Source of the DNA: Blastococcus sp. CT_GayMR20
GTDB lineage: Bacteria > Actinomycetota > Actinomycetes > Mycobacteriales > Geodermatophilaceae
Direction: 5' to 3'
Assembly (NCBI RefSeq): GCF_004570345.1
Contig: NZ_SPQM01000208.1
Coordinates: 1 to 6,476 of the forward strand
Length of the DNA: 6,476 nt
The position numbers and the translations under genes were made by a program. Of this stretch, positions 1-5,377 are shown piece by piece. Positions within the stretch are counted from its first letter, which is position 1; the number at the start of each line of letters is the position of its first letter. Below the pieces are notes generated by a model, which saw nothing but the letters and a program-made list of their open reading frames with translations, did no database searches and had not been told where the DNA came from.

Positions 1-584
1 GAGGCGAAGAGCGAGAAGCGGATGACGTCGGTGATGACCATCGTCTTGCGCCGGTCGAACCGGTCGGCGATGGCGCCGGCGAGCGGGCCCAGGACGATCG
101 CCGGGAGCAGCCGGAACAGCAGCACGCCGCCGAGGGCGAAGTTGGCCGCCGCGAACCCGTCGACCAGCGAGGTGGCCGTCGCCGTGATCGCCAGTAGACC
201 CAGCCAGTCGCCGAAGCTGGACAGCGACATCGACAGCCACAGCTTGCGGAAGTCGCGGACCCGCAGCACCGCCCGCAGCTTGGCGACCAGCCCGACGGCT
301 CCCAGGACGTCCGGGTGCGCTCCCTCACCGGCGTGGCCCTGGTCGGCCGGCTCCCCGTTCCTGCCCGCGGGCCCCCCGGGGTCGAGCTCGGTCAGCGGCG
401 CGGCGGCGTCCGGCGGCACCGGCGTACCGCCGGACGGCAGGCCGTCCGGCGGCAGGGTGATCCGCTCGGCACGCTGCGCGTCGACCGCGTCGTCGGGCAG
501 CGGCGCCGGAGGCGTCGGGTCGGACGGAATCGGGTCTCCCTGGATCGGGGGGTCGGGGCGTGGCTCTCCCTCGGCGGGGGTCAC
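1..584 (-). CDS. MFS transporter, N-terminal part (cut by left edge)
   Basis: This membrane protein of the major facilitator superfamily begins at a GTG (584-582) and is still open at base 1, so 194 residues are visible. Residues 1 to about 100 are Pro/Asp/Gly-rich, without hydrophobic segments, and are probably a disordered cytoplasmic extension. Then comes a basic stretch (RVRDFRKLW, about 108-116), a first membrane helix (about 116-140, containing SFGDWLGLL) and a second (about 146-172). The MFS motif A loop follows as ADRFDRRK (173-180), and a third helix begins at the edge. In many actinobacteria an MFS protein of this kind lies beside topA and tmk, sometimes fused to a dTMP kinase domain; whether that applies here lies outside the window. 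The substrate is unknown. No Shine-Dalgarno precedes the GTG. An in-frame GTG at 644 would add 20 residues, also without one, and a TAG at 680-678 limits any extension. The family call is firm; the start is moderately sure. Confidence 0.85.
   Translation of the reverse strand, partial: MTPAEGEPRPDPPIQGDPIPSDPTPPAPLPDDAVDAQRAERITLPPDGLPSGGTPVPPDAAAPLTELDPGGPAGRNGEPADQGHAGEGAHPDVLGAVGLVAKLRAVLRVRDFRKLWLSMSLSSFGDWLGLLAITATATSLVDGFAAANFALGGVLLFRLLPAIVLGPLAGAIADRFDRRKTMVITDVIRFSLFA
427..452. repeat. Perfect 12-bp inverted repeat within the MFS coding region
   Basis: The arms 427-438 and 441-452 are perfect reverse complements separated by AG (439-440), about 130 bases into the MFS gene. On the minus strand they encode the Pro/Gly-rich residues around 45-53 of the low-complexity N-terminal extension. 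With 10 of 12 bases in each arm being G or C, the transcript should form a very stable hairpin. There is no following T-run, so it does not look like an ordinary intrinsic terminator. Confidence 0.7.
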
Positions 585-589
585 GGTAC

Positions 590-625
590 CGGGCGGACGT
601 GACGATTTCGGCAGATTTCCGCCCG
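590..625 (-). promoter_or_regulatory. Inverted and direct repeats in the MFS gene leader
   Basis: Two perfect 8-base arms (590-597 and 618-625) enclose a 20-base spacer and end 5 bases before the MFS start codon on the minus strand. Inside lies GATTTC twice (604-609 and 614-619, plus-strand reading), exactly 10 bases apart, or about one helical turn. This is the least GC-rich spot in the divergent region. An RNA hairpin here would hold the translation start region; as DNA, the phased repeats could be a protein site. The function is inferred; the symmetry is directly visible. Confidence 0.4.
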
Positions 626-678
626 CATGGGGTACGCGGGGCACGTCCCGGGCCGCCGATGGCGCCGTCGGCGGTGGC

Positions 679-693
679 TAGGGTCGGACCCGA
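679..693 (+). promoter_or_regulatory. Candidate leaderless promoter (-10 TAGGGT) for tam
   Basis: TAGGGT at 679-684 fits the TANNNT form of actinobacterial -10 boxes. The tam ATG starts at 693, leaving 8 bases between, so transcription starting the usual 6 to 9 bases after the -10 would begin at or next to the A of ATG. No Shine-Dalgarno sequence precedes this ATG, which agrees with a leaderless mRNA, a common arrangement in actinobacteria. No clear -35 box is visible about 17 bases upstream. Confidence 0.55.
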
Positions 694-1502
694 TGACGGG
701 CACCGAGCGGTCGACCGGGGGCTCGGCGGCCTCGTGGGATCCCGCCGTCTACCTCCGCTTCGCCAGCGAGCGGGCGCGCCCCTTCACCGAGCTCGTCGCG
801 CGGGTCGGAGCGGAGAACCCGGGAGTCGTCCTCGACCTCGGCTGCGGCGAGGGGTCCGGGACGGCGGCCCTGGCCCGGCGGTGGCCCGGCGCGCGCGTGA
901 TCGGGGTCGACTCCTCCCCCGAGATGCTGGCGGCAGCCGAACGGGCGGCAGCCGGTGTCGAGTTCGTCGTCGGCGACGTGCGCGACTGGGCACCCGACGG
1001 TCCGGTGGACCTGGTCGTCAGCAACGCCGTCCTGCACTGGATCCCCGGCCACGACCGGCTGCTCGCCGGGTGGGCGGGCTGGCTGCGGCCCGGAGGATGG
1101 CTGGCGGTGCAGGTGCCGGGCAACTTCCGCGCGCCGACGCACGCCGTGCTCGCCGACCTCTGCCGGTCGCCCGCGTGGGCGGACCGCCTGGCCGAGGTGG
1201 CCCCGTCGCCGGACGCCGTCCTGGAGCCGGCCGGTTACCTCGACGTGCTGACGGGCGCGGGGCTGGCCGCCGACGTCTGGGAGACGACCTACCTGCACGT
1301 GCTGACCGGCACGGATCCGGTGCTCGGCTGGGTGCGCAGCACCGTCCTGCGACCGGTGCTGGCCCGGCTCGGCGACGACGACGCGGCGCGCCTGACCGCC
1401 GACTACGCCGCGGCGCTGCGGACCGCCTACCCGGTGCGGCCCGACGGCACGACCGTGCTGCCCTTCCGCCGGATCTTCGCCGTCGGCACCCGCCCCACCT
1501 GA
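693..1502 (+). CDS. tam: trans-aconitate 2-methyltransferase
   Basis: This cytoplasmic enzyme transfers a methyl group from S-adenosylmethionine to trans-aconitate, removing an inhibitor of aconitase that forms spontaneously from cis-aconitate. The 269-residue protein is close to the family's usual size (about 255-260). It shows the family opening SWDPAVYLRFA (14-24), SAM motif I VLDLGCGEG (47-55), the acidic ribose-binding residue in GVDSSPEML (Asp73), DVRDWAP (95-101), VVSNAVLHW (108-116), and LRPGGWLAVQVPGNF (131-145). The last segment, with the NFRAPTH stretch after it, is characteristic of Tam rather than of general methyltransferases. I chose ATG 693 because the SWDP motif follows closely and the preceding codons from an ATG at 627 resemble no family sequence and overlap the control region. 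The gene opposes its neighbours and ends 7 bases from the stop of the facing gene. Substrate assignment is by family resemblance. Confidence 0.88.
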   Translation: MTGTERSTGGSAASWDPAVYLRFASERARPFTELVARVGAENPGVVLDLGCGEGSGTAALARRWPGARVIGVDSSPEMLAAAERAAAGVEFVVGDVRDWAPDGPVDLVVSNAVLHWIPGHDRLLAGWAGWLRPGGWLAVQVPGNFRAPTHAVLADLCRSPAWADRLAEVAPSPDAVLEPAGYLDVLTGAGLAADVWETTYLHVLTGTDPVLGWVRSTVLRPVLARLGDDDAARLTADYAAALRTAYPVRPDGTTVLPFRRIFAVGTRPT

Positions 1503-1508
1503 CGCCTC

Positions 1509-1524
1509 CTCACCGCGGGGTGAG
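1509..1524. terminator. Small hairpin between convergent methyltransferase genes
   Basis: CTCACC (1509-1514) and GGTGAG (1519-1524) form a 6-bp stem with loop GCGG. It begins 7 bases after the tam stop and overlaps the last codons and stop of the facing gene. It is the only hairpin I noticed at this tail-to-tail junction and, being symmetric, could act in both directions. It is short and has no U-tract, so a role in termination is only tentative. Confidence 0.25.
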
Positions 1525-2268
1525 CCGGTACGCCCGGGTGACGTAGGGCAGCTCGAGCAGCTCGCGGCCGCGAGTGCCGGGATGCCCGGCCAGCAGCTCG
1601 CGGAGGCCGGCCAGGAACTCCGCCCGTCGTGCGTCGTCCATGACGGCCACATAGCTGCGGGTGGCGATGCCCGCGACGACGTCCTCCGGGGTGACGGTCT
1701 GGACGATCCCGGACTCGGCGACCACCACCTCGGCCGACAGCTGCTCGGCGAAGCGGTCGACCACGCGCTGGTCGGCCTCGTGGTCGCGCGCCTCCCCCGC
1801 GATCAGCGCACCCAGTGCGCCCACCCAGCGCACGCGCTCGTCGCGGGTGTTCCAGACCAGGCCGAGGCTGCCGCCGGGCCGCAGCACGCGGCGGATCTCG
1901 CGGGCGGCGGCCGGCGGGTCGAACCAGTGGGCGGCCTGCCCGGCGACGACCGCGTCGACCGCGGAGTCGCCCAGCGGAACCGCCTCCGCGGTGCCCACGG
2001 CCGGAGCGACGCCGGGCAGGCGGCTGGCCAGCTGGCCCAGCATCTCCGGCGACGGATCGACCGCGACGACGTCGTGACCGGCCGCTACCAGGACCTCGGT
2101 CAGCAGCCCGGTGCCCGCGCCGAGGTCGAGCAGCCGCCGCGGCCGGTCACCGACCAGGAACGCGACCGCGTCGGGCGGATAGCCGGGTCGGAACGCGGCG
2201 TACCCGGCCGCGACGGAGCCGAAGGAGCGCGCGCGGGCCCGCAGCCCGGCGTCCTCCGGTCCGGCCAT
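1510..2268 (-). CDS. Class I SAM-dependent methyltransferase (UbiE/Methyltransf_11-like), substrate unknown
   Basis: The 252-residue protein has a single Rossmann-type methyltransferase domain. It opens with ARSFGSVAAGYAAFRPGYP (13-31), a signature common in this uncharacterised actinobacterial and fungal group. SAM motif I LLDLGAGTG (46-54) follows, then Asp71 in VDPSPEML, an acidic-loop region GTAEAVPL (92-99), AAHWFD (112-117) and RRVLRPGGSLGLVWN (126-140). The C-terminal third is probably a substrate lid. No membrane segment or second domain is seen. The ATG lies 7 bases after the topA stop on the same strand and has no convincing Shine-Dalgarno, so cotranscription and translational coupling with topA are likely. 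It differs from the facing tam product: it lacks the WDP-YL start and the VPGNF segment. The methyltransferase class is sure; the acceptor (small molecule, lipid or quinone) cannot be told. Confidence 0.88.
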   Translation of the reverse strand: MAGPEDAGLRARARSFGSVAAGYAAFRPGYPPDAVAFLVGDRPRRLLDLGAGTGLLTEVLVAAGHDVVAVDPSPEMLGQLASRLPGVAPAVGTAEAVPLGDSAVDAVVAGQAAHWFDPPAAAREIRRVLRPGGSLGLVWNTRDERVRWVGALGALIAGEARDHEADQRVVDRFAEQLSAEVVVAESGIVQTVTPEDVVAGIATRSYVAVMDDARRAEFLAGLRELLAGHPGTRGRELLELPYVTRAYRLTPR

Positions 2269-2275
2269 CGCGGAA

Positions 2276-5131
2276 TCAGCCGGCGGTGACGGGTGCGGTC
2301 TTCGCCGCGGTCTTCTTCGCCGTCGCCTTCTTGGCTGTCGCCTTCTTCGCCGTCGCCTTCTTCGCCGTCGTCTTCTTGGCGGCCTTCTTCTTGGTCGCCG
2401 GACCGCGGGCGCGTCGGTCGGCGAGGAGCTCCGCGGCGCGCTCGATGGTGATCGTCTCGACGTCGTCGCCCTTGCGCAGGCTCGCGTTCGTCTCGCCGTC
2501 GGTGACGTAGGGACCGAACCGGCCCTCCCGCACCGTCACCTGGCCCTGGGTGACCGGGTCGGCGCCCAGCTCCTTCAGCGGGGCGGCGGCCGCTCGGCGT
2601 CCCCGCTGCTTCGGCTGGGCGAAGATCGCCAGGGCCTCGTCGAGGGTGACCGTGAACAGCTCGTTCTCGCTGGTCAGCGAGCGGGAGTCGGTGCCCTTCT
2701 TGATGTAGGGGCCGTACCGCCCGTTCAGGGCCTGGATCTCCTCGCCGTCCGGCGCGACGCCGACCGTGCGGGGCAGGGTCAGCAGCTTCAGCGCGTCCTC
2801 GAGGGTGATGGTCTCGGGCGTCATCGTCGCGAACAGGCTGCCCGTGCGCGGGGCCTCCTTGCTGCCCTCGGGCAGGACGGTGGTGACGTACGGGCCGTAG
2901 CGCCCCGCCTTGACGACGACGGTGTGCCCGGACGCGGGGTCGGTGCCCAGCTCGCGGTCGCTGGACGGCGCCTCGAGCAGCTCGATGACCTTCTCGCTGG
3001 TGAGCTCGTCGGGCGCGATGTCCTCGGGGATGCTCACCCGCGGGCCGTCCTCGCCGCCGGCCTGCAGGTAGGGGCCGTACCGGCCGACCCGGGCGACGAC
3101 CGATGCCCCGCCCGGCCCGAGCGCACGCAGTGGGATGGAGTTGACCCCGCGGGCGTCGATCTCCTCCAGGCGCTGGCCGACGATCTGCTTGAGACCGCCG
3201 GACTCGGCGATGCCGCCGCTGCCCCGGCCCTGGCCGCCGAAGTAGAACTCGGTCAGCCAGTCGACCCGCTGCAGGGTGCCGCCGGCGATCTCGTCCAGCT
3301 CCTCCTCCAGGGAGGCGGTGAAGTCGTAGTCGACGAGCTGGGCGAAGTGCTGCTCCAGCAGGTTCACCACCGCGAAGGCGATGAACGAGGGCACCAGCGA
3401 GTTGCCCTTCTTCCAGACGTACCCGCGGTCCTGGATCGTCTGCATGATCGACGAGTAGGTCGACGGCCGGCCGATGCCGAGCTCCTCGAGCCGGGCGATC
3501 AGGCTCGGCTCGGTGTAGCGGGCCGGCGGGCTCGTCGTGTGCCCCTTGGCGTCCAGTGCCTGGGTGTCGAGCTGCTGGCCGCGCTCGAGGCGGGGCAGTC
3601 GGCGCTCGGCGTCGTCGCCGGCGTTCTCGTCGTCCCCGGCGGAGGCCGGGGCCTCGTCGCGGGACTCGACGTAGGCCTTGAGGAAGCCAGGGAAGGTGAT
3701 GGTGCGCCCGCTGGCGGTGAACTCGACGGCCTCGTCGGTGGCGCTGCGGCCGGCCAGCCGGATGCTCACCGTCTGCCCGACGGCGTCTGCCATCTGCGAG
3801 GCCACCGTCCGCTGCCAGATGAGCTCGTAGAGGCGGAACTCGTCGCGGGCCAGCTGCGGCGCGAGCTGTCCCGGCGTCCGGAAGTTGTCGCCGGCCGGGC
3901 GGATCGCCTCGTGCGCCTCCTGCGCGCCCTTGGCCTTGCTCTTGTAGCGGCGCGCCTCGGCCGGGACGTAGGCGTCGCCGTACAGCTCACGGGCCTGCGA
4001 CCGCGCGGCGTTGATCGCCTCCTGCGACAGGTTCGTCGAGTCGGTGCGCATGTAGGTGATGTGGCCGTTCTCGTACAGCCGCTGCGCGACGCGCATCGTC
4101 TGCGCCGACGACCAGCCGAGCTTGCGGCCGGCGTCCATCTGGAGCGTCGAGGTGGTGAACGGGGCGTACGGACGGCGGCGGTAGGGCTTCTCGTCGACCC
4201 GGCTCACGCTGACCTGGCGGCCCTCGAGGCGCGCGGCGAGCCCCCGGGCGCCTGCCTCGTCGAGGTGGACGACGTCGCCGCTCACCCGGCCGGTGGCCGG
4301 GTCGAAGTCCTTGCCGGTGGCGACCCGGCTGTCGTCGACGCTGACCAGCTTGGCGCGGACCGTCGTCGGCTCCCCCTCGTCGGTGGCCGCGCCGGTGCGC
4401 GGGACGGCGAAGGTGCCCTCCAGGGACCAGTAGTCGGCGGCGTGGAAGGCCATCCGCTCCCGCTCGCGCTCGACCACGATCCGGGTGGCGACGGACTGCA
4501 CCCGGCCGGCCGACAGCTTGGGGAGCACCTTCTTCCACAGCACCGGGGAGACCTCGTAGCCGTAGAGGCGGTCGAGGATCCGGCGCGTCTCCTGCGCGTC
4601 GACCAGCGCGGTGTCGAGCTCCCGTGGGTTTGCCACGGCGCGGGCGATCGCCTCGGGAGTGATCTCGTGGAAGACCATGCGGTGCACGGGGACGCGGGGC
4701 TTCAGCGTGTCGACCAGGTGCCAGGCGATGGCCTCGCCCTCGCGGTCCTCGTCTGTCGCCAGGTAGACCTCGCTGGCGTCCTTCATCAGCTGCTTGAGCC
4801 GGCTGACCTGCTGCTTGCGGTCCGGGCTGACGACGTAGAGCGGCTCGAAGGAGTTGTCGACGTCCACCCCGAGGCGGGCCCACGCGGCGCCCTTGTGCTC
4901 GGCCGGCACGTCGGCGGCGTTGCGCGGCAGGTCGCGGATGTGGCCGACGCTGGCCTCGACCACGTAGCCCGAGCCGAGGTACCCGGCGATCTTGTTCGCC
5001 TTCGTCGGCGACTCCACGATGACCAGCGGCTTGCCCCCGGATGCGGCCGTCTTCCGCCGTGCGGGCACCTTCGTGCCGGCGGCGGTCGCGTCGGTGCTCT
5101 CGCTTCCGGTCTGGCTGGTCTTCGTGGGCAC
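2276..5131 (-). CDS. topA: DNA topoisomerase I (type IA)
   Basis: The enzyme relaxes negatively supercoiled DNA by cutting one strand through a 5'-phosphotyrosyl link and passing the other strand. From GTG 5131 it is 951 residues. After a 33-residue polar lead comes the TOPRIM domain with LVIVESPTKA (catalytic Glu40) and ATDEDREGE (Mg-binding Asp127, Asp129). LSAGRVQSVA follows (206-215), then ITYMRTDS with active-site Tyr360, EAHEAIRP (about 402-409) and GIGRPSTYSSIM (about 550-562). Four GR(Y/F)GPY modules sit near 683, 745, 805 and 871, and residues 911-951 form a Lys/Ala/Thr tail. There are no zinc-finger cysteines, as expected for actinobacterial TopA. The basic tail is known in mycobacterial and Streptomyces homologues to aid processivity. 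I chose GTG 5131 because AGGAG precedes it; a GTG at 5269 would add 46 residues resembling no TopA. An acidic stretch at about 493-513 (SAGDDENAGDDAE) is probably a surface loop. Confidence 0.97.
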   Translation of the reverse strand: MPTKTSQTGSESTDATAAGTKVPARRKTAASGGKPLVIVESPTKANKIAGYLGSGYVVEASVGHIRDLPRNAADVPAEHKGAAWARLGVDVDNSFEPLYVVSPDRKQQVSRLKQLMKDASEVYLATDEDREGEAIAWHLVDTLKPRVPVHRMVFHEITPEAIARAVANPRELDTALVDAQETRRILDRLYGYEVSPVLWKKVLPKLSAGRVQSVATRIVVERERERMAFHAADYWSLEGTFAVPRTGAATDEGEPTTVRAKLVSVDDSRVATGKDFDPATGRVSGDVVHLDEAGARGLAARLEGRQVSVSRVDEKPYRRRPYAPFTTSTLQMDAGRKLGWSSAQTMRVAQRLYENGHITYMRTDSTNLSQEAINAARSQARELYGDAYVPAEARRYKSKAKGAQEAHEAIRPAGDNFRTPGQLAPQLARDEFRLYELIWQRTVASQMADAVGQTVSIRLAGRSATDEAVEFTASGRTITFPGFLKAYVESRDEAPASAGDDENAGDDAERRLPRLERGQQLDTQALDAKGHTTSPPARYTEPSLIARLEELGIGRPSTYSSIMQTIQDRGYVWKKGNSLVPSFIAFAVVNLLEQHFAQLVDYDFTASLEEELDEIAGGTLQRVDWLTEFYFGGQGRGSGGIAESGGLKQIVGQRLEEIDARGVNSIPLRALGPGGASVVARVGRYGPYLQAGGEDGPRVSIPEDIAPDELTSEKVIELLEAPSSDRELGTDPASGHTVVVKAGRYGPYVTTVLPEGSKEAPRTGSLFATMTPETITLEDALKLLTLPRTVGVAPDGEEIQALNGRYGPYIKKGTDSRSLTSENELFTVTLDEALAIFAQPKQRGRRAAAAPLKELGADPVTQGQVTVREGRFGPYVTDGETNASLRKGDDVETITIERAAELLADRRARGPATKKKAAKKTTAKKATAKKATAKKATAKKTAAKTAPVTAG
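2312..2386. repeat. 15-bp tandem repeats encoding the TopA lysine-rich tail
   Basis: Five head-to-tail 15-base units start at 2312, 2327, 2342, 2357 and 2372. Units 1 and 3 are identical, unit 4 differs by one base, unit 2 by two, and unit 5 is clearly diverged. Read on the minus strand they give the pentapeptide pattern ATAKK in the C-terminal tail. Because the unit is a multiple of three, copy-number change would lengthen or shorten the tail without a frameshift. Confidence 0.8.
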
Positions 5132-5135
5132 GGTG

Positions 5136-5140
5136 CTCCT
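5136..5140 (-). promoter_or_regulatory. Ribosome binding site deciding the topA start
   Basis: On the minus strand AGGAG lies 4 bases before GTG 5131. It is the clearest Shine-Dalgarno seen before any gene in this window. It supports GTG 5131 over the upstream in-frame GTG at 5269, which has a slightly purine-rich GGAGG 6 bases before it but would add 46 unrelated residues. Confidence 0.75.
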
Positions 5141-5142
5141 GT

Positions 5143-5164
5143 CGGTGGTGCTGCGGTGGTGCTG
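5143..5164. repeat. Perfect 11-bp tandem duplication in the topA leader
   Basis: CGGTGGTGCTG occurs at 5143-5153 and again at 5154-5164, with no spacer. On the minus strand this reads CAGCACCACCG twice, directly before ACAGGAGCACCG, which holds the topA Shine-Dalgarno and resembles a third, altered copy. It may be a simple replication-slippage product. Confidence 0.75.
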
Positions 5165-5235
5165 GGTTCGCGGGGACGACGGACTCGATCCCGAACTCCC
5201 CCGACTCCGGCGGGCACGTCCCAGCGAACGGACCG

Positions 5236-5280
5236 CGAAAACGCCCCTCGGCGGGCCACGGTAAGCCACGCCTCCGAAAA
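5236..5280 (-). promoter_or_regulatory. Candidate topA promoter region
   Basis: Reading the minus strand, TACCGT (5263-5258) fits the TANNNT -10 form and would give a leader of about 120 bases. It lies between two copies of TTTTCG (5280-5275 and 5241-5236) and is overlapped by a direct repeat CGTGGC (5270-5265 and 5260-5255), with copies 10 bases apart. No good -35 box is seen at the expected distance. The remaining 5132-5377 sequence holds no gene I can support. Promoter assignment rests on weak motif resemblance only. Confidence 0.3.
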
Positions 5281-5343
5281 GGGGCCGGGGCGACCCTTCG
5301 TGGGCGTGCCGTCACTCACACCAACGTCGATCGTGCGGCCGTG

Positions 5344-5358
5344 TTCCCCGGCGGGGAA
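5344..5358 (-). terminator. Possible hairpin terminator after the DUF1023 gene
   Basis: TTCCCC (5344-5349) pairs with GGGGAA (5353-5358) around a 3-base loop, giving a 6-bp stem 19 bases downstream of the hydrolase stop on the minus strand. No U-tract follows, so termination would be of the U-less kind proposed for actinobacteria, or the hairpin may only protect the transcript's 3' end. Confidence 0.3.
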
Positions 5359-5377
5359 GAGCCCTCCGGCGAAGGGG

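Noticed and set aside
22..681. A 219-codon open frame on the plus strand
   Set aside because: It is antisense to the MFS gene, whose translation shows membrane helices and MFS motif A. The plus-strand product is Ser/Pro/Gly/Arg-rich with no domain, as expected from reading GC-rich DNA in a shadow frame.
627..692. A 22-residue N-terminal extension of Tam from ATG 627
   Set aside because: The residues are Arg/Gly/Trp-rich and unlike Tam, and the extension would run across the apparent -10 box.
678..1652. A 324-codon minus-strand frame opposite tam
   Set aside because: The product is low in hydrophobic residues and lacks any motif; tam on the other strand is intact and clearly of a known family.
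2242..2257. A later start (CTG 2244) for the UbiE-like methyltransferase, with GGAGG at 2257-2253 upstream of it
   Set aside because: The purine run is well spaced, but CTG is a rare start and the GGAGG falls naturally in the codons for Pro-Glu-Asp. ATG 2268 is the simpler choice; both keep the whole conserved domain.
5132..5269. A 46-residue N-terminal extension of TopA starting at GTG 5269
   Set aside because: It is Arg/Ser/Pro-rich and unlike any TopA lead sequence known to me. A clear AGGAG stands before GTG 5131, and the region bears repeats more typical of a leader.
3987..5315. A 442-codon open frame on the minus strand overlapping topA
   Set aside because: It is a +1/-1 shadow of topA: extremely Arg/Gly/Pro-rich, no recognisable motif, while the topA frame contains every type IA catalytic motif.
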